This document shows positions 15,693 to 23,420 of a DNA stretch of 64,000 nucleotides, in pieces. Made by a program: the position numbers and the translations under genes. The DNA is taken from assembly GCF_003259435.1 (NCBI RefSeq), contig NZ_QLMA01000003.1, positions 496,001-560,000 of the forward strand, read 5' to 3'. Each line of letters begins with the position of its first letter. The stretch's first letter is position 1. The notes below the pieces were generated by a model that saw nothing but the letters and a program-made list of their open reading frames with translations, had not been told where the DNA came from and searched no databases. Source of the DNA: Chitinophaga dinghuensis. Its GTDB lineage: Bacteria; Bacteroidota; Bacteroidia; Chitinophagales; Chitinophagaceae.

Positions 15693-18116
15693 TTATTTAT
15701 TCTCCATTCTGGTTTTTTCAGTTTCGATACCGGTTTTCCGATTACTGGCCTGCTTCAGTTTCTGGTTGCCCAGTTTATAGCGCAGTGTCAGACTGATCGT
15801 TCGGTTATCACGGAAGAGGCGTTGCTGATATTGCAGATTGTTATAGTTTGTTTTGTATTGAAAACTCACATGGGTGAGCTGATCGCTTAAACTCAGGTTG
15901 ACGTTCAATCTGTTTTTGAGCAGGCTTTTACTGAAGCCAAGACTGGCGAATCCACTCCCGGAATATTGAAAAATAGTGCCCCGGTAAGGCGCGCTGTAGG
16001 CCACCACCACACTGGTGGAGAATTGGTGTGGAAGACTGATATTATTAAATAAAAACAGATTAAATCCCCATCCTTCATTTTTTACCGGCGCATTTCTGAA
16101 ATCTGTGTTGATATAGTTGTAAGTCAATACAGAAGAAATGGAAGTGGTCCATTTTGAGGTAATGGCGCCACTGTAAGACATATCCAGTTCCCAACTGCGG
16201 GTAGCAGATAAGTTATCATAAGTGGTGATTAGTGCATTATCCTGATCGTTTTTCAGGTATAATGAGGAGACGGCATTTTTTGTCCAGGTGTAACTAATTG
16301 TGGTGAAAAGCTTATTCTTGAATGAGTGACCGGCCTCCACAGATCCCACGATGGCAGGATACAAATCAGGATTACCTATCGTATAGTTAAACTGGTTCTG
16401 GAATTGCCGGAAGGGGTCCATGTAGTTATAGGTAGGGCGATTGATGCTCTTCCTGTAAGACAAGTTAAATTGATGTACCTGGGAAGGAGTGTATTCCAGG
16501 TTTACACTTGGGAACAGATCCAGGTAGTCTTTTTTAAACTGTTGGTGAATAGCGACTGAATTCCCGTTAATATGAGTATGTTCTGCACGTAACATTAACT
16601 GCATACTGATTTTCTTCCAGGAGTGCTCGTAACCGCCGTAGAATGCATTAATATTTTCGGTAAAAAGGAATTGATTGGTAACGGAGCTATCTATTTTCCA
16701 ATCATTGTTGTGCTGGGTTTGCCAGGTATATTGATTGTCTCTGTCAGCTTTATAGAGCTTGAATCCCATGAGTATTTTACTATTTTTCAAGGGATGGGTA
16801 TAGTCTGCTTTCAGGGAATAGATATTATTGATGCCAGGCATATCGCTTCTCAGTAGCAGATCATCTGCATATTTATTGCCTATGTTATTGAAAAAAGAGT
16901 TTTGAAAGTCCTGGTTCAGATGCCTGTCGAACCGCCAGTAGTCCAGGTTTACAATCAACTCGCTACGCCTGACAGTATCTACTGTTACTTTGTAATAAAC
17001 GTTGACAGATGGGTTAAATGAATTAGCGCCGGTGTGCATATTCATTTTCACAAGACTATCGGTGACCGCTGCTTTGTTGAAGCGGGTATCATTATCCTGT
17101 TGTTGTTGTAGATTGGAGATGGTGCTGTAGAACGTGATGCCTAAGAGACTGTTCTTAGTAGCAGCATAATCCATTCCTACTTTAATATTATGATTCCTCG
17201 TCCTGTTGATATTTTCGCTGCCGATGTCTATCATTTCAGGCGGTTGGTGCGTGTCTAAAGGGCGGTCGCTAAAGCTGCTGGTGCGTTCTTTCACACGAGA
17301 GAAGCTGTAGGTACCGAACAAATTGACTTTATTCTTTTTATAGTTCAGGTCCAACGAGGGCGCATAGCGGGTGAAATGCCCTTGTGTGGCGCTCAGGCTG
17401 AGTGTGCCGTTCCATCCTGCGCTGCGGGATTTATTGGTAATAATATTGATAATAGCGGATGCCTGGGCATCATGCATCATAGATGGATTCTTGATGAGTT
17501 CTACTTTGCTAATAGTATTGGCCGGAAGGCTGCCCAGGTAGTTTTTTAGTTCATCTCCTGATATGTTTAAGGGTCTGCCATCAATCATGACTGTTGCCAG
17601 TTTACCTTGCAGGAGCAGGATACCATCTTGTTGCAACATTACGGACGGCATTTTCTGCAACAGGTCAAAGGAGGTGCCTGAATTAGTGAATACCGTGTTA
17701 TTGACATCAATGATGGTTTTATCGAACTTTCTTTCAATTTTTAGCTGGTTACTGTTGACGGTAACTTCTTTAAGGTCATATTCCTTTTTATGGAGGAGTA
17801 CATCCGGCAGCAAGGTATCTTTCGAAAGCGCAATAGGAAAACGTTCCGTACTATAATTTTCGAAAGTGACAATCAGGATATATTTGCCTGTTGGGATATT
17901 GCCAAGCACGAAGCCTCCAGTTTGATCTGTTCTTGTAGTCTGTATTATCTTGCCTTTTTCCGCTGTTAGTATAACATCCGCGTTATTGATTGTTTGGGGA
18001 GACGCCATATCCTTTACTTTCCCGGTTATTCTTGCCAATACAGGCTGTTGTGCGGCAGCAGTTGCCGGCAGCAGCATGAACAGGGCGAAAAGAATATTAT
18101 ACAGGCTTTTGATCAT
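15693..18116 (-). CDS. TonB-receptor-like outer-membrane beta-barrel in the graspetide operon
   Basis: 807 aa. The ATG at 18116 gives a signal peptide (MIKSLYNILFALFMLLPATA, cleavage near AAAQ). Residues about 30-115: carboxypeptidase-regulatory-like beta-sandwich (ITGKVKDMASPQTINNADV). Then a plug-like region (LLQKMPSVML, IDGRPLNISGDEL, NPSMMHDAQASAIINIITNK) and a large beta-barrel of the Bacteroidota outer-membrane family ending YKLGNQKLKQ and a basic tail. The reading frame extends upstream to 18449 but that part overlaps the SPASM gene. It lies 7 nt after the SPASM stop. Its role may be release or recapture of the modified peptide; this is inference. Confidence 0.85.
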   Translation of the reverse strand: MIKSLYNILFALFMLLPATAAAQQPVLARITGKVKDMASPQTINNADVILTAEKGKIIQTTRTDQTGGFVLGNIPTGKYILIVTFENYSTERFPIALSKDTLLPDVLLHKKEYDLKEVTVNSNQLKIERKFDKTIIDVNNTVFTNSGTSFDLLQKMPSVMLQQDGILLLQGKLATVMIDGRPLNISGDELKNYLGSLPANTISKVELIKNPSMMHDAQASAIINIITNKSRSAGWNGTLSLSATQGHFTRYAPSLDLNYKKNKVNLFGTYSFSRVKERTSSFSDRPLDTHQPPEMIDIGSENINRTRNHNIKVGMDYAATKNSLLGITFYSTISNLQQQQDNDTRFNKAAVTDSLVKMNMHTGANSFNPSVNVYYKVTVDTVRRSELIVNLDYWRFDRHLNQDFQNSFFNNIGNKYADDLLLRSDMPGINNIYSLKADYTHPLKNSKILMGFKLYKADRDNQYTWQTQHNNDWKIDSSVTNQFLFTENINAFYGGYEHSWKKISMQLMLRAEHTHINGNSVAIHQQFKKDYLDLFPSVNLEYTPSQVHQFNLSYRKSINRPTYNYMDPFRQFQNQFNYTIGNPDLYPAIVGSVEAGHSFKNKLFTTISYTWTKNAVSSLYLKNDQDNALITTYDNLSATRSWELDMSYSGAITSKWTTSISSVLTYNYINTDFRNAPVKNEGWGFNLFLFNNISLPHQFSTSVVVAYSAPYRGTIFQYSGSGFASLGFSKSLLKNRLNVNLSLSDQLTHVSFQYKTNYNNLQYQQRLFRDNRTISLTLRYKLGNQKLKQASNRKTGIETEKTRMENK

Positions 18117-18123
18117 GTATTTT

Positions 18124-19218
18124 TCAGTTTGTAACAGGAGTGGAGCTGGTGGTTTCAAGTGTCCGGAAGAGTTTACTCTGCGGATTTTCCGTTTCGTTGA
18201 GCCATTGTGCGGTATAAGGATCATAAGAGCATTTGGAGGGCTTGCTGTATGGATCATTCTCATCGGCCACAAATACCCTGCAATCCACGCACATATATCT
18301 GAATTCACAATCTTTACAAACGGCGGTTTTGTCTTTTGAAATATCCCACGCTTTTCGGAATGCAGATTGACTGATAACAGATTCCAGAGAAGTATGCTGA
18401 ACATTCCCGAAAGCCTGCGTGGCAGAAGGACAATTCTTGATGTTCCCATTTACATCAATGCCTACTTTCCGGTTCAGACAGGAATTATGAGCCTGGGCTT
18501 CGGTGAACAGTTCGATATTGGTTCTGAAATGAGAAGCGTTGATAAAGCCGCAATGGGAGGCGTCATTGATCACTTCTGTAGTATATACCAACGTGGCATT
18601 GAATGCAGGTTTCAGTTGCCTGGATGCAGTTGGTGCGCTATGTATGATGATACTGTTAAGACGTTTATTCTCCTGCATGAGCGTATCCAGTACTGGTTCG
18701 GTAATGGTTTGCTGATAGGGGATGACCAGTTCTACAGATCGTAATCTGGATTGTTTGGCTGCTGCAAGAATGGATGTAATCGCCGTAAGTGTCACTTCTT
18801 CATAGAACCTGCATTGTAAAGCAGCACAACCCAGTTGACTAAGCTGGGTAATAATATCATTATAATCGTGGTTGGAATGAATAGTAGTATCGATGACTGC
18901 ATTGGTAATATGAAGGGCCGACTTCCATTCCAGGGATATCTTAGGAAAATGATCCGGCGTATCTGTATGGAAGGCCAATTCATTGTTGAACAGGAATGCA
19001 ATATATTGATCAATAACGGCATCATGCTCGTGCTGATAAGCTGCTTTGGCCTCCTCCAGGGGCTTTCCTTCATACAATGTAATTAACTCATACATGGCAT
19101 TAGGAATAAAATAATATCGACCGCGTTGAAGATCATAAATGAGACTTCTTCTGCTGCCTTTCACCGGAATACAGCAGGAGAAGAGCATCCACACCTGGTT
19201 GTTAGGCATTGTACTCAT
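18124..19218 (-). CDS. gwsS: Grasp-with-spasm system SPASM-domain peptide maturase
   Basis: 364 aa from the ATG at 19218, which overlaps the stop of the 73-aa gene as ATGA. The C-terminus is a SPASM-type iron-sulfur domain: HNSCLNRKVGIDVNGNIKNCP, then CKDCEFRYMCVDCR. The N-terminal half has no CX3CX2C radical-SAM cluster motif. This matches the family known in Bacteroidota as SPASM partner of an ATP-grasp peptide ligase. Its exact function in maturation is not established; possibilities are substrate recognition or an unconventional modification. Located directly between the ligase and the outer-membrane/export genes. Confidence 0.85.
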   Translation of the reverse strand: MSTMPNNQVWMLFSCCIPVKGSRRSLIYDLQRGRYYFIPNAMYELITLYEGKPLEEAKAAYQHEHDAVIDQYIAFLFNNELAFHTDTPDHFPKISLEWKSALHITNAVIDTTIHSNHDYNDIITQLSQLGCAALQCRFYEEVTLTAITSILAAAKQSRLRSVELVIPYQQTITEPVLDTLMQENKRLNSIIIHSAPTASRQLKPAFNATLVYTTEVINDASHCGFINASHFRTNIELFTEAQAHNSCLNRKVGIDVNGNIKNCPSATQAFGNVQHTSLESVISQSAFRKAWDISKDKTAVCKDCEFRYMCVDCRVFVADENDPYSKPSKCSYDPYTAQWLNETENPQSKLFRTLETTSSTPVTN

Positions 19219-19436
19219 ACAATAGAAGAGAATTGTGAAATGGATTTGTGTAATGGAACACAATAGTAATTTTGCTCATTGTAATAGTCGCAAGCTTCCG
19301 TGGAAGGCGGGAGCGACTTTGCATCTGCTGGCGTGAGCTGAAAATAACATAATGGAATATAGGGCTCGCTTCCAGTGAATTCTTCCAGGAAGAATTGCTG
19401 GAGTGGATTCGTATAGAGATTGTTGTTTGTATTCAT
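19215..19436 (-). CDS. 73-aa unknown protein between ATP-grasp and SPASM genes
   Basis: Starts with ATG 19436, overlapping the ATP-grasp stop by ATGA, and ends overlapping the SPASM start by ATGA; this double overlap argues strongly that it is a real, coupled gene. The protein is acidic/aromatic with three cysteines (PLCYF, EACDYYNEQNYYCVPL). No leader, no signal peptide, no INGG, so it is not an obvious third precursor. Function unknown; a small adaptor for the maturation enzymes is a possibility. Confidence 0.7.
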   Translation of the reverse strand: MNTNNNLYTNPLQQFFLEEFTGSEPYIPLCYFQLTPADAKSLPPSTEACDYYNEQNYYCVPLHKSISQFSSIV

Positions 19437-20428
19437 GCTTGATCTTTTTCTATAAGCCAGTCTGCAATTTTTTCTTCCAGGAAATAATTGCATGGAAAAG
19501 ATACCATCCCGAATTGGCCTACCGGGTTGACTTCCAGGAAATAGTATTTCCCTTCAGGCGTTCTTACAATATCAATAGAACCACAATTCAGATCTATTAG
19601 TTGCATCAGTCGGCCTATTTTAGCAGATAGTTCCGCTGGCAATTTGTAGGGAACATTTCTATTGGGAGTTGCTCTGTCATATCTTCTGAAATCCACCGCT
19701 GTCTGGTTATTTGACTGTGAGAATATAGCCATCGCATAACAAGCACCATCCAGGTAAAATACTCTCAGTTCATAGGCTTTGGGAATATTTTCTTGTACCA
19801 GTGAAGGATGAAAGGTGGCTGGTAATGCAGCCAGTTGCGCTTCATTAAAAGTAGCTGTATAGGAAACATAGTTGCTACCTTCATAGGAGTACATGGCTGG
19901 ATTACAAAGACTTTTCACAATGATATCCGGAACAGACTGACGAAATTCCAGCAGGTGTTGTTTGCTGGAAGTAACGATACTGCGGGGAATATCCATACCT
20001 GCCTGAGCAGCGGCCACCAAGACTTCCAGCTTATTGAGCGCATCTTTGGATGGATTTCCTAGCGTTTTGTTCGTCTTCAGATTATGCAGAAAATATTCCC
20101 GAATAGTCGCATTCTCTTTACGCAGGAAATTGTAGACATTAATGAGATTGGCATCTCCACCTATTTCCAAGCTGGAGAACATGGTTGCTTTTCCGGACAT
20201 CCATCTCCGAAACCAGATAGTGTCTGTTTTTGATGGTAGTATAGTATCCGTATTATCTGTTCTTTCAATGCGTGTTTCGTTACCGTTTCCCAGGAGATAG
20301 GTATGCCGAAGTATAGCATCGAGACCGTTTATTCTGTAATGATGGGCATTCTTGTAATGGAGCCAGTCCATCACCGCAACGGTGGAGTGTTCTCCTTCTG
20401 CCTGACTAATAATAAAAATCATATTCAA
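19433..20428 (-). CDS. gwsG: Grasp-with-spasm system ATP-grasp peptide ligase
   Basis: 331 aa. An ATP-grasp enzyme of the graspetide class: FRRWMSGKAT in the N-terminal domain, ELRVFYLDGACYAMAI and the metal-binding end FLEVNPVGQFGM. Such enzymes join Asp/Glu side chains of a precursor peptide to Ser/Thr (ester) or Lys (amide) side chains, making macrocycles. The two precursors lie directly upstream and are rich in Asp near the C-terminus with Thr/Lys nearby, as expected. First enzyme gene of the operon and coupled by ATGA to the 73-aa gene. Family assignment is firm; the number and kind of rings is unknown. Confidence 0.9.
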   Translation of the reverse strand: MNMIFIISQAEGEHSTVAVMDWLHYKNAHHYRINGLDAILRHTYLLGNGNETRIERTDNTDTILPSKTDTIWFRRWMSGKATMFSSLEIGGDANLINVYNFLRKENATIREYFLHNLKTNKTLGNPSKDALNKLEVLVAAAQAGMDIPRSIVTSSKQHLLEFRQSVPDIIVKSLCNPAMYSYEGSNYVSYTATFNEAQLAALPATFHPSLVQENIPKAYELRVFYLDGACYAMAIFSQSNNQTAVDFRRYDRATPNRNVPYKLPAELSAKIGRLMQLIDLNCGSIDIVRTPEGKYYFLEVNPVGQFGMVSFPCNYFLEEKIADWLIEKDQA

Positions 20429-20489
20429 AAATGCTACAGGCTTATATTACGCGGGATTCCGGGTAATGGGGAATTAGTGGATAGTCAAC

Positions 20490-20522
20490 ACAAGAGGGTA
20501 CTTTTAACAAGTAACCTCTTGT
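20490..20522 (-). terminator. Hairpin downstream of graspetide precursor 2
   Basis: 13-nt arms at 20490-20502 and 20510-20522 pair at 12 of 13 positions around a 7-nt loop. It begins 11 nt after the stop of precursor 2. There is no strong T-run on the minus strand, so it may be an attenuator or an RNA-stabilising hairpin that keeps precursor mRNA more abundant than enzyme mRNA. Confidence 0.65.
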
Positions 20523-20533
20523 AGAAGAGGACA

Positions 20534-20704
20534 TCAGTCAACGTCATCAACGTCAATGGCAGTACCCTTTTTGGTAGGATCATCAATATTGGTGATGTTA
20601 ACGAGTGTCAATGATATGGCCATTTGTGCGCCACCATTGATTTGGCTCATGCCTTCAGCAGAAATCTGCTCGAACAGATGTTGGTTGAGTTGCTCGAATT
20701 TCAT
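20534..20704 (-). CDS. Graspetide precursor peptide 2
   Basis: 56 aa, too short for many gene finders. Leader MKFEQLNQHLFEQIS, then INGG at residues 22-25 and a 31-residue core ending DPTKKGTAIDVDDVD. The leader is almost identical to that of precursor 1 (MKFEQLNQQLFEQIS). An ATG at 20713 would add MKL, but the matching position upstream of precursor 1 is ACG, so the start at 20704 is preferred. Cleavage after the double glycine by the C39 exporter is expected. Thr/Lys and the Asp residues of the C-terminal end are the likely ring partners. The conserved end is [VI]-D-x-x-D-V-D. Confidence 0.88.
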   Translation of the reverse strand: MKFEQLNQHLFEQISAEGMSQINGGAQMAISLTLVNITNIDDPTKKGTAIDVDDVD

Positions 20705-20750
20705 AAGTTTCATGCTTTAAAAGTTAAATGGAAATCAATTGGAATAGAGG

Positions 20751-20786
20751 ACAGGAGGAATACTCTCCGAGAAAGATTCCTCCTGT
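20751..20786 (-). terminator. Hairpin between the two graspetide precursor genes
   Basis: Perfect 11-bp inverted repeat: ACAGGAGGAAT at 20751-20761 and ATTCCTCCTGT at 20776-20786. It begins 12 nt after the stop of precursor 1. As with the hairpin after precursor 2, it has no T-run on the minus strand and is better seen as an attenuator or RNA-protecting structure than as a full terminator. Confidence 0.7.
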
Positions 20787-20797
20787 AAGAATTAGGA

Positions 20798-20980
20798 TCA
20801 ATCAACATCACCTGCATCAACAGGGTCAGCTTGTTTGCCAACGCGAGTTGCAATGATAACGGTGTTGCGGATGTCTGTCAGAGAAATAAACATTTCAGCT
20901 GCAGCGCCGCCATTGATTTTGCCCAGGTCTTCTGAGGAGATTTGCTCGAAGAGCTGCTGATTGAGTTGCTCGAATTTCAT
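20798..20980 (-). CDS. Graspetide precursor peptide 1
   Basis: 60 aa. Leader MKFEQLNQQLFEQISSED, INGG at residues 22-25, then a 35-residue core beginning AAAEMFISLTDIRNT and ending KQADPVDAGDVD. The double-glycine site fits the C39 exporter of this operon. The core shares the ISLT motif and the D-x-x-D-V-D end with precursor 2, while the middle differs, as expected for paralogous RiPP precursors. First gene of the operon; DNA just upstream of both starts is also similar (AAAGCA.GAAACT), so the duplication includes the 5' region. Confidence 0.88.
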   Translation of the reverse strand: MKFEQLNQQLFEQISSEDLGKINGGAAAEMFISLTDIRNTVIIATRVGKQADPVDAGDVD

Positions 20981-21544
20981 AGTTTCGTGCTTTAATACTA
21001 GGTAATTGGATTGATGCCTACTCTTTTCGAAGGTTTTCGGCTTCCCCTGGATTGACTAGGTTACCAAGGACATGAAATGTCCAGTCAGATAAAATCCGAA
21101 ACAAACTCAAATTGTGAGAAAAGCTACGATTGGTGGAACACTTTTAGTGTTAGGACAGTGTCATTAAAAGTTATTTTGATTTAGCTATCTCCAAAAAACA
21201 AAACTTCTACGTTAGGGCTCTTTGTTTAGATTTTTTAGATACTGGGTCTTGGGCTTGGGTTCTGCGCTGTGTAAAATAAAAGTATATGATTAGTTTTTAA
21301 TAAACAAATATTTCTTCAATTTTTTTGCGACAATGTTTCAGTTGAATTCGGACTGCAAACTATAATATAGATAAGCGCGATTTATTGTAAATACCCGTTT
21401 TTTTCCTTTTGATATTTTAGAAAGATGACAACCGCTCAATACTAAATAAGCAAATTAATATCAGTAATTGCGAATCCGCTGCAGGATGTATTGCAATCGA
21501 TTGTTTAGTTTCGGAATATATTGTTCACCCAAATAAATTCCCTT
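20981..21544. other. Divergent intergenic region upstream of the graspetide operon
   Basis: 564 nt without a recognisable gene. It separates the minus-strand graspetide operon from the plus-strand lyase gene and must hold both promoters. The DNA is AT-rich with several homopolymer runs (for example around 21300-21330). I found no convincing TAnnTTTG box on the minus strand, so the RiPP promoter remains unplaced; a regulated or alternative-sigma promoter is possible. Confidence 0.5.
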
Positions 21545-22609
21545 ATGAAAATCAATCAGGCACTTATTATTGGCCTGTTGGGTATTTCCTGTATTACAGG
21601 ATTAACCAATTGCACTAAAGACAACAGCAACCCTGCAACTGCCAAGACTGGCAACGCCGGCGCTCACGTGGAATCCCTGCTTTTTAATGGCGACGCAGCC
21701 CTCGGTTCTTCCAATGTTTGGAAGGTACTGAACTTTGAAGGTAGCGGTACCATTACTGTAGAAACAGATCCTACTTACGGACAAGTATGGAAGTTCTACA
21801 AGCCAGCAGCGAGCCATCGTACAGAAGGCCATGGCGCTAAGAATTATCAGGCTGCAGAAGGAGATGACATCTACATCGGATGGCGTTCTAAACTGAGCAT
21901 TCCTGCCAATCAGAACACCAATGCGGTATTCCAATGGAAGGCATTCGGTTCTACGTTGCCCATGTTGCAGAATTATCCCATTGTACTCAGTACCTCTTCC
22001 AGCAACACTTTCCACCTCATGCACTATGCACCGGGAAAAATTGGAACAGAAGTATGGGTAACTCCTTTGTCGGCCAACGTTTGGAACACAATGGTATTAC
22101 ATCTGAAAGTATCGCGTGATTCCTCTATCGGCTTCATCGAATTCTGGTACAATGGCACGAAACAAACACTGGTAAATGGTACCCAGCGTTACTATGCCCG
22201 TACCCTGGATGCCGATTACTGTGATCCTAAATGGGGAGTATATGGTGGAGATCCCGCTGATATCACTAACTATGTGCATGGGATTAAAATCGGTACCACC
22301 CTCGCTGACGTAGATCCAGGTGGCGGCGGCTCGCCAGCACCGCAGGTCCTGGTATACCAGAACTGTAGCTATGGCGGCTGGAGCGCGAGCTTTGGCCCAG
22401 GTCAGTACAATACCGCTGCTATTGTTGCTGCCGGCGGTCTGGATAATGACGCGTCTTCCCTGAAAATTCCTGCCGGCGTAACCGTTACACTCTTTGACGG
22501 CGATAACTTCACAGGAGATTCTCTGGTATTAACTTCCGATGCGAGCTGTCTGAAGAACACCAGTACGTTTAATGACCGCACTTCTTCCTTGAAAGTAAAG
22601 GTGAATTAA
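21545..22609 (+). CDS. Lipoprotein polysaccharide lyase with beta/gamma-crystallin-like domain
   Basis: 354 aa from ATG 21545; a start at 21521 would put eight residues before the signal. Lipobox near residues 18-22 (GLTNC). Residues about 45-260 resemble the jelly-roll heparin-lyase-I/alginate-lyase-like fold (QVWKFYKPAASHRTE, IYIGWRSKLSIP, FQWKAFGS, YPIVLSTSS, WNTMVLHLKVS, WGVYGGD). After a GGGGSPAP linker, residues about 275-354 resemble a crystallin domain (YQNCSYGGWSASFGPGQY, LFDGDNFTGDSL), a fold that often binds calcium. Likely surface-attached degradation of an acidic polysaccharide; substrate unknown. Confidence 0.75.
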   Translation: MKINQALIIGLLGISCITGLTNCTKDNSNPATAKTGNAGAHVESLLFNGDAALGSSNVWKVLNFEGSGTITVETDPTYGQVWKFYKPAASHRTEGHGAKNYQAAEGDDIYIGWRSKLSIPANQNTNAVFQWKAFGSTLPMLQNYPIVLSTSSSNTFHLMHYAPGKIGTEVWVTPLSANVWNTMVLHLKVSRDSSIGFIEFWYNGTKQTLVNGTQRYYARTLDADYCDPKWGVYGGDPADITNYVHGIKIGTTLADVDPGGGGSPAPQVLVYQNCSYGGWSASFGPGQYNTAAIVAAGGLDNDASSLKIPAGVTVTLFDGDNFTGDSLVLTSDASCLKNTSTFNDRTSSLKVKVN

Positions 22610-22628
22610 TACGTCACTGAAAATTGTT

Positions 22629-22668
22629 GAAAACGGCCATGGGTAATAGTTTGCTCATGGCTGTTTTC
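22629..22668 (+). terminator. Stem-loop terminator of the lyase gene
   Basis: GAAAACGGCCATG (22629-22641) pairs with CATGGCTGTTTTC (22656-22668) with one wobble, followed by TTTT. It lies 20 nt after the lyase stop. Confidence 0.7.
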
Positions 22669-22734
22669 TTTTGGTATGACGTGGATTTTTCCTGATGGAT
22701 GTAAAATTGAAACGCATTTAGTAGAAGTGTATCA

Positions 22735-23178
22735 TCAAACTTTTAATCCCACTTCCGCCATTCCCGTCGCTGTATTGAACGGCACAGAACTATGTGAAGC
22801 CACAATCTTCCATTCGCCTTGTAACTTCTCCCAGCAAAGGGTTTCCCGCCAATACATATCCACTTTTTTTCCGGTTTTTAACTGCGCATTCATGTGCTTG
22901 AGACAATTGCTGAATGCAACAGATTCTTCGGCGACTACCACCAGTTGATGGGTTGAGAGCAGCGCTGGCTCTTCACTGAAAGTCTCCATCCATGCCATTA
23001 ACCGGTTTTTCAATTCTCTGGCCCCTTGATCCTGCAGTGGCCCCACTATGTCAAATATCTTTACATCATATTGAAAATATTCTACTGCCGCATTGAAATC
23101 CCTGTCGCTGACAGCCTGATCCTGCGCGGTTATCAACGCTCCTATATGCGTCTCCTCCCGATGATGATGACTTTCCAT
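22735..23178 (-). CDS. SnoaL-like (NTF2-fold) protein
   Basis: 147 aa from ATG 23178. A cone-shaped alpha+beta NTF2/SnoaL domain is suggested by TAQDQAVSDRDFNAAVEYF, a mid-segment FSNCLKHMNAQLKTGKKVDMYWRETLCWEK, and the ending GEWKIVASHSSVPFN. Similar Bacteroidota proteins are single-domain, cytoplasmic and of unknown substrate; no catalytic assignment is possible. Transcribed alone, facing the lyase gene. Confidence 0.75.
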   Translation of the reverse strand: MESHHHREETHIGALITAQDQAVSDRDFNAAVEYFQYDVKIFDIVGPLQDQGARELKNRLMAWMETFSEEPALLSTHQLVVVAEESVAFSNCLKHMNAQLKTGKKVDMYWRETLCWEKLQGEWKIVASHSSVPFNTATGMAEVGLKV

Positions 23179-23420
23179 ATAAAGACATTTTAGGTTCACT
23201 TTAATCAACACCTAAATACACTGCTGGTTCAATGCATAATTAACAGATTTTGTTAAAATGTGACCCGATTTTGTTCATTTTGCAATAAAATGGCGGTTTT
23301 GTTTAAAAATATTTCATTATTTGGATAATATTTTTGAATATTGTCGCATAAATCACGACTTTTGTAAAATATATTCTAACAAAGTCATATAATTAACATA
23401 GAAAAAGCAACGGAAGTATT

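Noticed and set aside
18117..18449. Upstream extension of the beta-barrel frame on the minus strand (111 codons)
   Set aside because: It overlaps the SPASM gene in another frame, and a clear signal peptide starts at the ATG at 18116.
20705..20713. Alternative ATG for graspetide precursor 2 (adds MKL)
   Set aside because: The paralogous precursor has ACG at the matching position and starts at MKFEQ.
22676..22948. 90-codon plus-strand frame after the lyase gene
   Set aside because: Mostly opposite the SnoaL-like gene, which has a convincing protein sequence.
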